Assembly (NCBI RefSeq): GCF_013466605.1
Contig: NZ_CP059162.1
Coordinates: 2,976,001 to 3,040,000 of the forward strand
Direction: 5' to 3'
Length of the DNA: 64,000 nucleotides
Source: Pseudomonas chlororaphis subsp. aurantiaca
Lineage (GTDB): Bacteria > Pseudomonadota > Gammaproteobacteria > Pseudomonadales > Pseudomonadaceae
Both the position numbers and the translations under genes were made by a program. The notes under the pieces are model-generated. The model saw only the letters and a list, made by a program, of their open reading frames with translations. It was not told where the DNA came from and did no database searches. Positions 38,495-47,362 of the stretch are shown in pieces. How positions within the stretch are numbered: the first letter of the stretch is position 1; every line of letters begins with the position of its first letter.

Positions 38495-39484
38495 ATGTCA
38501 ACAGTCAAGCACTTTCTACAACATAATCCTGATTTGATCGGGTTACTTGCTTTCGTCCGTGTCGCCGAACTAGGCAGTTTTGTCGCTGCCAGCCAAACCC
38601 TGGGCCTATCCAAAGCAGCGATCAGTAAGCGATTGGCGGCTCTTGAAGCTCATTTAGGCGCCCGGCTATTGCATCGCACTACCCGTAGACTAAGTCTTAC
38701 CGAAGCAGGCCTAATCTACCTGGAGCATGCGCAAAAAGTCTGCCGAGAAGCGCTAGTGGCGGAGGATGCCGTCAGCGAAATCCATTCCCGACCCCGTGGC
38801 ACGATTCGCGCTAGCGTCCCGCTGAGTTTTGGTCTTTTGCATATAGCACCCTGGTTAGCCTCCTTTCTTGAGTGCTACCCGCAGATAACGGTTGATTTAC
38901 ACTTCGATGACATGATTCACGATCTGATCATGGAAGGCCTTGATGTAGCGATACGCATTGGCGACCTTCGCGATTCAAGCCTGATCGCTCGTTGCATAGC
39001 CACCAGCCGAGTAGTGCTCTGTGCCGCGCCAGCGTATCTGGAAAAGCGTGGTCGCCCGCAACGACCGGAAGACCTTCATGAGCATGATTGTCTGCTGTAC
39101 AGCTTGGTTGCGTGGGGGCAGACGTGGGAGTTGAGGCGGGGCGAGGAAAAGTTTCGCATGGCCTTGGTCTCTCGCTTACAGGCGAACTCCAGCCTGGCGT
39201 TAAAAGACGCCACTCTGCACGGCGCTGGCGTGCTACGTATTCCGGAATTTGCGGTTAAACAAGAGTTACAGCGGGGACAGCTTGGGCGCGTATTACCGGA
39301 CTGGGAAATGAACGATCTCAAAATTCATGCGGTGATGCCAGAACGAAGGTATATACCGAAAAAGATCCGAGTATTTGTGGATTTCCTGCAGCAGTGCTGG
39401 TTGCGTGAAGAGGAGGTATTGGGAGAACAATGCCAGATGCGAGATACAGAAAGCTACTCGCTACTGCAACAAGCCCATATATAA
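38495..39484 (+). CDS. LysR-family regulator
   Basis: The 329-residue protein has an N-terminal HTH (LLAFVRVAELGSFVAASQTL ... LSKAAISKRLAALEAHLGARLLHRTTRRLSLTEAG) and a LysR substrate-binding domain of the CrgA-like group (VPLSFGLLHIAPWLASFL, GLDVAIRIGDLRDSSLIAR). Codon use is less GC-biased than in the core genes, suggesting transfer. It precedes a hydrolase gene and may control it and the divergent Rid gene further on. A decayed copy of its promoter and first 40 codons lies at about 41345-41517. Confidence 0.92.
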   Translation: MSTVKHFLQHNPDLIGLLAFVRVAELGSFVAASQTLGLSKAAISKRLAALEAHLGARLLHRTTRRLSLTEAGLIYLEHAQKVCREALVAEDAVSEIHSRPRGTIRASVPLSFGLLHIAPWLASFLECYPQITVDLHFDDMIHDLIMEGLDVAIRIGDLRDSSLIARCIATSRVVLCAAPAYLEKRGRPQRPEDLHEHDCLLYSLVAWGQTWELRRGEEKFRMALVSRLQANSSLALKDATLHGAGVLRIPEFAVKQELQRGQLGRVLPDWEMNDLKIHAVMPERRYIPKKIRVFVDFLQQCWLREEEVLGEQCQMRDTESYSLLQQAHI

Positions 39485-39663
39485 CAGAGTCCTTGAGGGT
39501 TGAACGTTATACTTGGTTTTGTCGGTGTTGTGTCGCTGGTCAGTCCCTGCGATCAGAATAGTTGTCAGTGTCTATCGCGCACTGCTTGATAGGTTGCTGA
39601 AAACTATTGATTGCCTTTGTATCAATCATCCATGATTCGGCCATAGTCCAAAGAGGTAATATT

Positions 39664-40389
39664 ATGCAAGAACGGAAAAAGCTAGTGATTCTCCCAGGCT
39701 GGAGCAACGATGGCGATCGCCTGTGGCAATATCAAATCCAGCATCTTGCTGAGCAATATGATATCGAAACCATTGTTGTCTCTAATCAGAGCAATGCTAG
39801 TGACATGGCGGACGAAGTATTGCGGCGGGCGCCAGAAACCTTCATTTTGCTGGGGCATTCGTTAGGAGGCTTTATTGCACAGCATGTGGCCATTAAAGCG
39901 CCGGAGCGTGTGGAGCGCTTAATTCTTGTAGGAACTTTTCCAGGCAATGTACCTGATGAGCAACGGACATTCTTCAAGCAAGGCATGCTTGAGCCTTTGC
40001 GTGAAGGCGCTATCCCCGAAGATTACTGGCAAACACTCAATCCATCCTGTGTAGACCCAGAGAGGGCCGAAGATGGTGTTTTATTAGCCCAGATGGCTGC
40101 GGGGCAGAATCTCTCTTGCGAGAGTCTGATTAATCAAACTAATGTCTTGATCAGCGCGCAGGATATCTCAGAAAAGCTACCAGCAGCGGATATGCCTACG
40201 CTGATTATTTATGGTGCTCAAGATCAGTTATTTTCGAAGACCATGCAAGAGCTGATGCTCGATAAATTACCAAACGCCACCTTGGAAGTTGTTGAAGATT
40301 GTGGGCATATGCCATCGATTGAACGACCAATGACTGTCACTAAACTATTGGTATCATGGCTCGCATCTGATAAAAATACCTTTCGCTGA
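39664..40389 (+). CDS. Alpha/beta-hydrolase
   Basis: The 241-residue protein has the alpha/beta-hydrolase fold: LVILPGWSNDGDRLWQYQ near the start (oxyanion region), nucleophile in LLGHSLGGFIAQHVA (about residue 86), Asp in IIYGAQDQLFS (about 190) and His in EDCGHMPSIERP (about 215). I chose ATG 39664 with AAGAGGTAAT upstream. Base composition is clearly lower in GC than in the core. The substrate is unknown; neighbouring genes are a LysR regulator and an exported Rid protein. Confidence 0.88.
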   Translation: MQERKKLVILPGWSNDGDRLWQYQIQHLAEQYDIETIVVSNQSNASDMADEVLRRAPETFILLGHSLGGFIAQHVAIKAPERVERLILVGTFPGNVPDEQRTFFKQGMLEPLREGAIPEDYWQTLNPSCVDPERAEDGVLLAQMAAGQNLSCESLINQTNVLISAQDISEKLPAADMPTLIIYGAQDQLFSKTMQELMLDKLPNATLEVVEDCGHMPSIERPMTVTKLLVSWLASDKNTFR

Positions 40390-40711
40390 AGCTAAACACA
40401 TATAAGAAAATCTGCTGCGGACGCTTCCTGGTCGAGAGAGATCAGGAGCGTTCTAAAGATACAATCCATAGAGGGATTATCCAGCGGCAGTACAGTAATG
40501 TCCCGTCCCAGAAAAACTCTACTTAGGTTCGCTCTCATTGAGCCAATGCCAGTATTGAAAGCGCCCCCTCAAATTCCAGGTCAATAACCACGGCCTGTCC
40601 AGTATCAGTGCTGCATGACTATTGTCGCCGCTGACCGAAAACTGACCCAAGGCAGTTAAACTACGTCTATCGGCGAAAACCTGGAACAATTCAAGGCGCT
40701 TGGCTGATTAA
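40390..40711. other. Intergenic stretch of 322 bases; no gene seen
   Basis: No convincing frame. The segment around 40620-40710 (GCCGCTGACCGAAAACTGAC ... ACAATTCAAGGCGCTTGGCTGATT) looks like the tail end of an insertion element, but no inverted repeat or transposase motif can be shown. It separates convergent hydrolase and Rid genes. Confidence 0.35.
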
Positions 40712-41218
40712 CTACTGGTCAGTGTTTTTCAAAGGAATAACGGCAGTCACTTGCACCTCGACCATCATGCCTGGCCATGAAAGTTGGCTGATATTAACAA
40801 AGGTATTAGGAGGTAGCGGTGCCGTACCAAGACTTTCTTTTTGGCACTCCAGATACGTTTTGATGTTGCGAGCATCGGTTACATAGGAGGTCATATTAAC
40901 GATATCGCCCATATCGCCACCTTGAGCTTGTAACACTTTACGTATTTTGTCGTAGGACATCTTGCATTGAGCAGAGAAATCACCAAGATGAGCAATTTTC
41001 CCAGTAATTGAGTCTTCCGCCGCCATGCCGGCAATATAAATGGTTTTATAGGCGCCCTGAACAATTGAAGCGTCTGCAAAAATATTTTTGCTCCACACGC
41101 CGTAAATATTCTCTTTCTTAAATGGCGCCGGGGTATCAACGGATGCCGCCTGCGCATAAGACAGATGTACTGCGCAGAAAGAAAGCATTGCCCTGGCCAA
41201 TAGACTTGAATACTTCAT
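40712..41218 (-). CDS. Exported Rid (YjgF/YER057c) family protein
   Basis: The 168-residue protein has a signal peptide (MKYSSLLARAMLSFCAVHLS ... AQAA) followed by a Rid domain: YKTIYIAGMAAED, MSYDKIRKVLQAQGGDMGDIVNMTSYVTD and TFVNISQLSWPGMMVEVQVTAV. The Arg that binds substrate carboxylates in RidA is not obvious, so it may belong to another Rid subfamily. I chose the ATG at 41218, where the signal peptide begins. GC is low. Periplasmic location is unusual for the Rid fold. Confidence 0.85.
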   Translation of the reverse strand: MKYSSLLARAMLSFCAVHLSYAQAASVDTPAPFKKENIYGVWSKNIFADASIVQGAYKTIYIAGMAAEDSITGKIAHLGDFSAQCKMSYDKIRKVLQAQGGDMGDIVNMTSYVTDARNIKTYLECQKESLGTAPLPPNTFVNISQLSWPGMMVEVQVTAVIPLKNTDQ

Positions 41219-41344
41219 AAAAATCCCCATATCTATATGTTGAATTACACTGGCGCTTTTTTTAAGCTTCAATTGCTGATCTATGTTTTAGAAGCGCTAA
41301 ATGATTGATACCGACCAATACCTATTGATCGAACCCCACTCAAG

Positions 41345-41520
41345 GATATGGTTTATTCTCTGAATGATTAGCCCTCGTCAGCAAGATTGATTGTTTCTCT
41401 ATGTCAACAATCAAGCGCTTTCTATAATCCACCTCTGACTTTATGAGGCTACGCGCTTTCGTTTGTGCGCCAAACCAGGCAGTTCATCACTGTCAGCCAC
41501 CCCTTGGGCTTATCTAAGGT
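41345..41520 (+). pseudogene. Decayed duplicate of the LysR gene start and its promoter
   Basis: The stretch from GGTTTATTCTCTGAATGATT through ATGTCAACAATCAAGCGCTT and on to CTTGGGCTTATC parallels the 5' region of the LysR gene (38445-38620: GTTTATTCTCTGGACGATTA, ATGTCAACAGTCAAGCACTT, CTGGGCCTATCC). It contains deletions and then loses similarity shortly before the IS2-group element. It indicates an ancient duplication of a LysR gene cut off by later rearrangement. Confidence 0.8.
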
Positions 41521-41648
41521 TCTTCATGGAATCCCGGCAAACACCGAAAACAAGAACGCCGATTTGATTGATGATGTTCGTGCGTGAACGAGCCCCATGA
41601 AAGACAGGACACTGTTTCCCCCTTACGATAAGGGATAGGCAAACGGTT

Positions 41649-42041
41649 ATGTTTATGACTAACAGCAACGATAAGAGTGGGGAGCTTTTGGGCCAGGAGC
41701 GGCGGCGCCGCTGGAGCCCAGAGCAAAAGCTGGCCATGGTTCGCGAGAGCCTTGAGCCAGGACAAAGTGTGTCGGTCGTCGCTCGGCGCAACGGCATCAA
41801 TGCCAATCAGCTGTTCTTGTGGCGCAAGCTGTATCAGGACGGCAGCCTGTCGGCGGTCAGTGCTGGCGAAGCCGTGGTGCCTGCCTCCGAGCTGAGCGAT
41901 GCGCTCAAGCAGATCCGTGAACTGCAACGGATGCTGGGCAAGAAAACGATGGAAGCCGAAATCCTCAAAGAGGCCGTGGAGATCGCCCGGTCGCGAAAAT
42001 GGATTGCGCACTCACCCTTGTTGCCGGGGGACGACCAGTGA
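41649..42041 (+). CDS. IS2-group transposase OrfA
   Basis: The 130-residue protein has a helix-turn-helix ([20 protein letters not shown] ... [21 protein letters not shown]) and a C-terminal coiled coil ([20 protein letters not shown]), as in InsC of IS2. It overlaps orfB by 43 bases in the -1 frame. Confidence 0.92.
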   Translation: MFMTNSNDKSGELLGQERRRRWSPEQKLAMVRESLEPGQSVSVVARRNGINANQLFLWRKLYQDGSLSAVSAGEAVVPASELSDALKQIRELQRMLGKKTMEAEILKEAVEIARSRKWIAHSPLLPGDDQ

Positions 42042-42874
42042 AGCTGGTCAGCGAATGTCTCGGTGTGGCGCGCTCGCAATTAACGGTTCGAATCAAGCAA
42101 TCGGTATCGCCCAAAGTACGGCGAAGTAGGCCTGTGGACGATGCTGCGCTGGTGGTCGAAATCCAGCAACAGGTCAGCGAGCTTCCCAGCTATGGCTACC
42201 GTCGTGTCTGGGGATTGCTGCGTCGCGCCCGTGAAACCCAGTCGCTGCCGGCGATCAACGTGAAACGAGTTTACCGGGTCATGCGTGATCACAACTTGCT
42301 GTTGGAACGTCGACTCAAACAGCCCGGCGTGCCGCGTCGGCACGAAGGCCGTATTGCGGTGAAAACCAGCGATACGCGTTGGTGCTCGGACGGCTTTGAG
42401 TTCCGCTGCGAGGACGGGGCCAAACTGAGCGTGACCTTCGCCCTGGACTGCTGTGATCGCGAGGCCATCGGCTGGGTCGCGAGCCCGACCGGGTACAGCG
42501 GCGATGATATCCGCGACTTGATGCTGGAAAGCGTGGAGAAGCGCTTTGGTGATCAACTGCCCGTCACGCCGGTGCAATGGCTAAGCGACAACGGCTCGGC
42601 GTACACCGCCGAACAGACACGCCTGTTTGCTCGACAGATCGGCTTGCAGCCGGTGACCACCCCGGTGCGCAGCCCGCAGAGCAACGGCATGGCCGAGAGC
42701 TTCGTGAAGACGATCAAGCGTGACTACGTGGCGCACATGCCCAAGCCGGATCGAGAAACGGCGTTGCGTAACTTGGCAATTGCCTTCGAGCATTACAACG
42801 AGCAGCATCCGCACAGCGCCTTGAATTACCGTTCACCGAGGGAGTTCAGGCGCTTGGCGCCAGCATCAATTTAA
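41999..42874 (+). CDS. IS2-group transposase OrfB
   Basis: The 291-residue protein has HTH_21 ([14 protein letters not shown]) and the rve core with D in [10 protein letters not shown] in WLSDNGSAY and E in [10 protein letters not shown], followed by the IS3 C-terminal motif ([18 protein letters not shown]). It is full length and probably active as the OrfAB fusion. Confidence 0.93.
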   Translation: MDCALTLVAGGRPVKLVSECLGVARSQLTVRIKQSVSPKVRRSRPVDDAALVVEIQQQVSELPSYGYRRVWGLLRRARETQSLPAINVKRVYRVMRDHNLLLERRLKQPGVPRRHEGRIAVKTSDTRWCSDGFEFRCEDGAKLSVTFALDCCDREAIGWVASPTGYSGDDIRDLMLESVEKRFGDQLPVTPVQWLSDNGSAYTAEQTRLFARQIGLQPVTTPVRSPQSNGMAESFVKTIKRDYVAHMPKPDRETALRNLAIAFEHYNEQHPHSALNYRSPREFRRLAPASI

Positions 42875-42899
42875 CGGGGAGTTGGTGTCCGGTTTTGTA

Positions 42900-43180
42900 G
42901 GGGCAAGTCCAGTGCGAGCAAACACATCTGGCAAACCGGCGTTCTTAGGCGCGATATTTCCTTCCTTTTTGGGAGGGCTTCCCTGTTGTCACCATCAGGC
43001 CTGATGGCGATGCTCTTCAGATCGACCTGATACCCACGCCACCCTATTTTTCCTGCTTGTGGCGCCTGCCAAACTCATCTTGAACAACTGGACTGGAAGA
43101 CTCGGGTCTCCTCTGATTTCGATGTCAATTGGTTGAGGTGGTAAACGTGCGGCCAACCCGTCTTGCATCAGGTTACCTAC
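42900..43180. other. Gap between IS and transporter; fragments only
   Basis: No gene. A few codons read CGACQTHLEQLDWKTRV on the plus strand, which may be a broken coding piece, but I cannot place it. Confidence 0.3.
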
Positions 43181-44168
43181 CTAGGAGTTTGTCGACGCAA
43201 GACGGGTTTTTCCTCGCCAAACGAGTGCCGGTATTGCCCGAATGTAGATCAGCTCACCTACCAGCTCGACCAATGTCTGTGTGATCACCGCTGCGGCAGC
43301 GAGCCCCCGAATATCTTCAGGCAATGCTAGAGCCAGAGGCAGAACAACCAAGGAATTTCGAGTCGATGAGCTAAAGGTGACTGCTCGCGCAGTGGTGGCT
43401 GGCAGTTTGGCCGCTCTTGACGCCAAAACCCCCACCAGAGGTGCCAAAATCAAAAAGCCAATGTACACGGGGATAACTGGAGCGAGCAGATTGATGTCGC
43501 GAACCACCGAAGAGATCTGAGATCCGACCACCACGATCAGAACGACAGCCATTGCTGGAACGGGTAACCATGCCCACGCTGCGCTCCACTTGGCGACAAT
43601 GTTCGACCGTTTGGCAGCCGCATCTGTAGCGATCGCCAAAAATAGTGGCGCGACGATCAGAAGAAGAAACGCTTCAACGAACGGGCCGATGGAGATTACG
43701 ACTTCGGACTGCCCACCCAGCATGAAGACCAGGTAAACGGGCAGCAAAACAAGCTGGAGTAGCAGTAGAACCGGGGGTTGCCGAAAGAATCGCGCGCGAG
43801 TCGCCCTTGCCAATGTGAGTGAATACCACCACGTAGTCGATACAGGGTGTCAGCAGTACCAATAGCGCGCCAACGAGTATGGCCGGGTGGTCTAAAAGGC
43901 CCCTGGTGATGCCCCAAACCAATAGCGGAATCAGTACGAAGTTGGCGATGAGAAGCGCCGACATGAAACGTTTGTTGCTAAGCCCTTCACGCAGATCCAG
44001 GAAGGGTATTTGCAGAAACATCGCATACATCAGCACAGCGATTGTAGGGGTTACCAGCCCATTCAGGCCTTGTGCTGCTGAGGGGAATATCAATCCGCCG
44101 GTTGCTGCGACTATGACCGCTATGAAATAGATCGGTATTTGGTTCTGCTCAAGCGTATCCCTGTTCAT
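43181..44168 (-). pseudogene. BASS/ACR3-type transporter (arsenic-resistance-like), frameshifted
   Basis: Two overlapping frames together encode about 320 residues of a ten-helix bile-acid:Na symporter/ACR3-like carrier: the N-terminal part (from 44168) reads NQIPIYFIAVIVAATGGLIF ... LLTPCIDYVVVFTHIGKGD, the C-terminal part PVLLLLQLVLLPVYLVFMLGG ... ARAVTFSSSTRNSLVVLPLALA. The switch occurs at a run of five C (43773-43777 region); with four C the sequence would read SATPVLLLLQLVLLPVYL in one frame. This is either a recent mutation, a slippage site or a sequencing error. Substrate (arsenite, organic acid) is unknown. Confidence 0.82.
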
Positions 44169-44318
44169 GACTCTCCCTCGGTTACGAAAAGGGCTTCATA
44201 TTAGCAAGCCTGTCTGGGTAAAGGGGCCCACCTATGCGGTGAGCAATGGCCGAATAACCAGCTTTGCGGCTAATGATGAAGAGGGGGACCGCTGGGCAGG
44301 GGGGAGAGTGCAGAGCTT

Positions 44319-44600
44319 ATGCCCACTGATAACGGAACCAATACCGAGCGCCGTGTCTTTCTCCAGGGCGCTAGTCTGATAGCTGCGGGGCTTTCATTTA
44401 AACCGTTTTGTAGTCGAGCGGCAGAAACTGAGACTCGGGACTTTGCCAATGGAGCCCGGGAGTTGATGGCTCATCCGCAGAAAAGACCACTGATGTGTAT
44501 CACTGCTCGTCCACCGCATTTGGAAACACCGTTTTCCCAGCAGTACTCCGGACTTCAACGGACCCAACGAGCGTTCATGGAAACTCAGGTACGCCTATGA
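44319..44600 (+). pseudogene. Tat-exported molybdoenzyme (sulfite-oxidase-like), N-terminal fragment
   Basis: The frame begins with a twin-arginine signal (ERRVFLQGASLIAAGLSF) and continues to KRPLMCITARPPHLETPFSQ, the typical early segment of a molybdopterin-dependent sulfite-oxidase family protein. After this, family sequence stops and the frame runs into foreign sequence (a porin fragment). About 80% of the gene is missing. Confidence 0.7.
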
Positions 44601-44616
44601 TTTTGCTGGCCTCGGT
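44551..44616 (+). pseudogene. OprD-family porin fragment
   Basis: The plus-strand reading DFNGPNERSWKLRYAYDFAG then LG is the conserved OprD segment; the intact porin at the right end of this window has DFNGPGERSWQARYDLDLGALG. Only about 22 codons remain, fused directly to the molybdoenzyme fragment. Confidence 0.7.
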
Positions 44617-45031
44617 CCTGTCCTCCCCCCGTGGCACGCTGGACCTGAGCAGGGGCGACCCGAACAGCCATTAGGATCGAACATCAGGTAAAGTGAATTT
44701 TTACGATCCCCCATGGTATGACCTGTTGTTTTCAAACCCTGATCAATTAAATTTACAAAATACTTTCCATCGCCCTCGATTTCTTCAAAGCACTCCGGAC
44801 ATGGGGCGGTGTTTCTATTCTGGCTGGAACTACTTATGGCGGGGCGATGTGCGGGGAGTAGCGGATAGGCTAATATCGCGCAATTGTTTGACTTGCTTAG
44901 CCACGGTGTCAGCTCAGCTCAGCGCTGTTATGTCACTTCGATTTTATAGCTTGCGCTGACTGCATCGCCCAGATCCTGGATAGATTGAGTACCCGCTAGC
45001 ATTCGCTCATAGCCATTCTTTCTTCGCTTAT
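44617..45031. other. Intergenic stretch of about 415 bases; LysR upstream region
   Basis: No gene recognised. The DNA is relatively AT-rich in its middle (TTTTCAAACCCTGATCAATT, then AAATTTACAAAATAC). The promoter of the following LysR gene should lie in the last 100 bases. Confidence 0.4.
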
Positions 45032-45907
45032 ATGAACCTTCATCATCTCTTAATCTTTCACACGATTACCAAAACCGGCAGCATTACTGCCTGCGCAAAG
45101 GCGTTGCACATCTCGCAACCGGCTTTGTCTCGCGAATTGCGCAAACTGGAGGAGCGCTTCGGTCTGACGCTCTTTGAGCGACAACCGCGTGGCATGCGTT
45201 TGACCCACCCCGGCGAAGTGCTTGCCGAATATGCCGATCGTCTCTTTGATATTGCCAGAACAGCTGACCTGGCGATGAAGGAACTGGCAAGCGCCAAGAT
45301 TGGACACTTATCCATAGCAGCAAGCAACACCATCGGTACCTATATGTTGCCGCGCGTTCTTGCACGTTTTCGCCGTAACAATCCAGGTGTGAAGGTAAGT
45401 CTTTTCGTGGGTAACACTGAACAGGTTTCTCAGGCCGTTGCGGACATGCGCTACTCGCTGGGTTTCATTGAAGGTCCTTTGCATATAAACGGTTTGACCG
45501 CGACCCATTTTCGCGAGGACGATTTGTTGCCGGTAGTGGCCGCGTGGCACCGGTTGGCCGATGCTACCGCCATCAAACCCCGGGATCTCAATGACGAGCC
45601 ATTACTGATGCGCGAGGTGGGATCGGGTACGCGCGAATTGATTGCAGAAGTACTCGAAGATCTGGACGTGCGGCAAGGATCGATCATGGAGTTTGGCAAC
45701 ACCGAGGCCATCAAGCAGGCTGCCATTCATGGCGGCGGCATTGCCTGGCTGCCCGCCATCAGTATCGCGGATGAATTGGCCAACGACGTACTCATCCCTT
45801 TACCCTGCGCGCAGCTCACGCTTCGCCGGACGTTGAGCATTGTGCGTCGCGTGGCCGTGCCTGATGGGCCGGCCGAGCGCGAATTGCTTTCTTTGCTCGA
45901 GCAGTAA
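45032..45907 (+). CDS. LysR-family regulator (CysB/CbbR-like group)
   Basis: The 291-residue protein has an N-terminal HTH (HLLIFHTITKTGSITACAKA, HISQPALSRELRKLEERFGLTLFERQPRGMRLTHPGE) and a substrate-binding domain (LSIAASNTIGTYMLPRVLARF, HGGGIAWLPAISI). It resembles LysR proteins of the CysL/CbbR type. It converges on the DoxX gene of the RiPP operon, with about 190 bases between stops, so it is not in that operon; it could act in trans on it, but nothing in the sequence shows this. Confidence 0.9.
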   Translation: MNLHHLLIFHTITKTGSITACAKALHISQPALSRELRKLEERFGLTLFERQPRGMRLTHPGEVLAEYADRLFDIARTADLAMKELASAKIGHLSIAASNTIGTYMLPRVLARFRRNNPGVKVSLFVGNTEQVSQAVADMRYSLGFIEGPLHINGLTATHFREDDLLPVVAAWHRLADATAIKPRDLNDEPLLMREVGSGTRELIAEVLEDLDVRQGSIMEFGNTEAIKQAAIHGGGIAWLPAISIADELANDVLIPLPCAQLTLRRTLSIVRRVAVPDGPAERELLSLLEQ

Positions 45908-46099
45908 CTGCAAACGATGGGCAAGAAAAGGGCAGAGCGGTGAACTCTGCCCAAAAGCTATTCAAATGGAACCCTCAGAACACCGCTTGGGTTTAGTTGT
46001 TACCCGTCGTCGGTCGTTGACGGACATGCCCGGCGACATTGACCAAGTGGCTGGCATAGCGACCCTGAATTGGATCGAGCCGCTGTGCCAGGCACTTGG

Positions 46100-46690
46100 T
46101 CATTTTGGCCAGCGCGGGAAGACCTTGGCCAGCCAATGGTCGGCGCTGACATAGCGACCTGCGCCATAGAAGAACAGCACCATGATCATGACCGCATAGG
46201 TCACCGTGAACTCGATACCGTTGTTGAGGATGATTGGATCCCCCAGTTCCGTCACATAGTTGAAGCGGCCCGGGAAGGAGTGCTGCAGCCAGGTCATGAG
46301 ACCACTGAGGCGCATGCTTGCCTCCGTGGTTTTTCCGGCGATCGCGGCCCAGCCGTGCGCCCAATGCACGGACAAGCCGGCGACGGTCATCAAGATCGCC
46401 AATGGAATGGTGACGATACGGGTGAACAGGCCTAAAGCGATGCAAATGAGCCCTGCTACTTCGGTACCCGTAGCAAGGGTTGCCATCAGCGTGGGCAAGG
46501 GCATGCCTAGGCCGCCTTGGGCCACTGGGGTGGAGAACCACTCGACCAGGCCACTGAAGCCGGTGACTTTGGCGTGGGCACCCTCGTAGAGGGTGGGCAG
46601 CAGATACAGACGGATGGAAAGTAGCGCTACGAAATCCAGCTTTTTGGACTTTTCGAGGCCGCGATTGAGAAGTGCGATCAGTTTAGCCAT
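46100..46690 (-). CDS. DoxX-family membrane protein (last gene of the RiPP operon)
   Basis: The 196-residue protein has four hydrophobic segments (about 25-45, 70-95, 98-118, 155-178) and the DoxX features RLYLLPTLYEGAHAKVTGF, ATGTEVAGLICIALGLFTR and EFTVTYAVMIMVLFFYGAGR. It begins 12 bases after the DUF2063-type gene. DoxX proteins close known HvfABCD/bufferin operons; they may support redox chemistry or export of the modified peptide, which is unproven. Confidence 0.88.
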   Translation of the reverse strand: MAKLIALLNRGLEKSKKLDFVALLSIRLYLLPTLYEGAHAKVTGFSGLVEWFSTPVAQGGLGMPLPTLMATLATGTEVAGLICIALGLFTRIVTIPLAILMTVAGLSVHWAHGWAAIAGKTTEASMRLSGLMTWLQHSFPGRFNYVTELGDPIILNNGIEFTVTYAVMIMVLFFYGAGRYVSADHWLAKVFPRWPK

Positions 46691-46702
46691 GGCGATGCCC
46701 TA

Positions 46703-47362
46703 CTATTCGTGAGGTGAAGTAATGAGTTCGTGCCCAAGCGCGTGCGTGAACCAGTGTGCTGACTCTGTTGGAGATACGAGCCGCTCACCACCCGCGAAGG
46801 TGGACAGTTCTGCGATGTCGTGATTTGAAAGCCGTTGCGTCACGACCCTATGGTCGAATGTGCGAAAGACGGCATAGGCACAAGGCGCGTCGTGGTGTAG
46901 CAGCGCTTGCTCCGCAAGTCGGTCGTCCGCGTGCAGGTCAAACGGAGTGGCCAGCCATCGCACGGTGGGGTTGAGGCGAAGGTGGGTCGGGCGACGAGCC
47001 CCCCCTCCATGGGGACGGGGAACTGGGGTCTTATCGACCTCGACGTCAAACAACATCCATTCGTACTCGATAAGGGGGCACCCGATACCCGCTGGCAGGC
47101 GCGGCTGCATGAAGCGGACAAATTCGGTCGCGAGGTGAATGAATTCGGCCCGCGTTGCGCCAAAGCATTTATAGAATGCGTCGATATCCTGGCGCAGGTG
47201 CTCGGCACCGCGATGTTGGGCAAACCGTGGGAACATCGTGGTGAGTAGCTCTTGCGCGTTCGCACGGACCAACTCGCCATACGGGCCGAGATCACCGCGA
47301 CGCACAGCCTGGCACCGGCGCTCAGCTTCGCTGGCGACATCCGGGGCGATGCAAAAATTCAT
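46703..47362 (-). CDS. DUF2063-type partner protein (HvfC/BufC-like)
   Basis: The 219-residue protein has an N-terminal four-helix region typical of putative DNA-binding DUF2063 proteins (RRGDLGPYGELVRANAQELL ... FPRFA) and a C-terminal domain. In MNIO-type RiPP pathways this partner holds the precursor leader for the DUF692 enzyme. Its start overlaps the DUF692 stop by four bases. The C-terminal RRE-like function is known for the family; nothing in the sequence shows DNA binding. Confidence 0.82.
   Translation of the reverse strand: MNFCIAPDVASEAERRCQAVRRGDLGPYGELVRANAQELLTTMFPRFAQHRGAEHLRQDIDAFYKCFGATRAEFIHLATEFVRFMQPRLPAGIGCPLIEYEWMLFDVEVDKTPVPRPHGGGARRPTHLRLNPTVRWLATPFDLHADDRLAEQALLHHDAPCAYAVFRTFDHRVVTQRLSNHDIAELSTFAGGERLVSPTESAHWFTHALGHELITSPHE

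Larger units (their letters stand above)
41598..42899 (+). mobile_element. IS3-family (IS2 group) insertion sequence, about 1.3 kb
   Basis: Imperfect inverted ends: TGAAAGACAGGACAC at the left and, reversed from the right end, TACAAAACCGGACAC. It contains orfA and orfB in -1 phase with an intact DDE set. The exact ends may be off by a few bases, and no clear target duplication was found. Confidence 0.85.

Noticed and set aside
40600..40711. Possible IS21-like end
   Set aside because: Only a vague resemblance in a short stretch; no paired inverted repeat or transposase motif.
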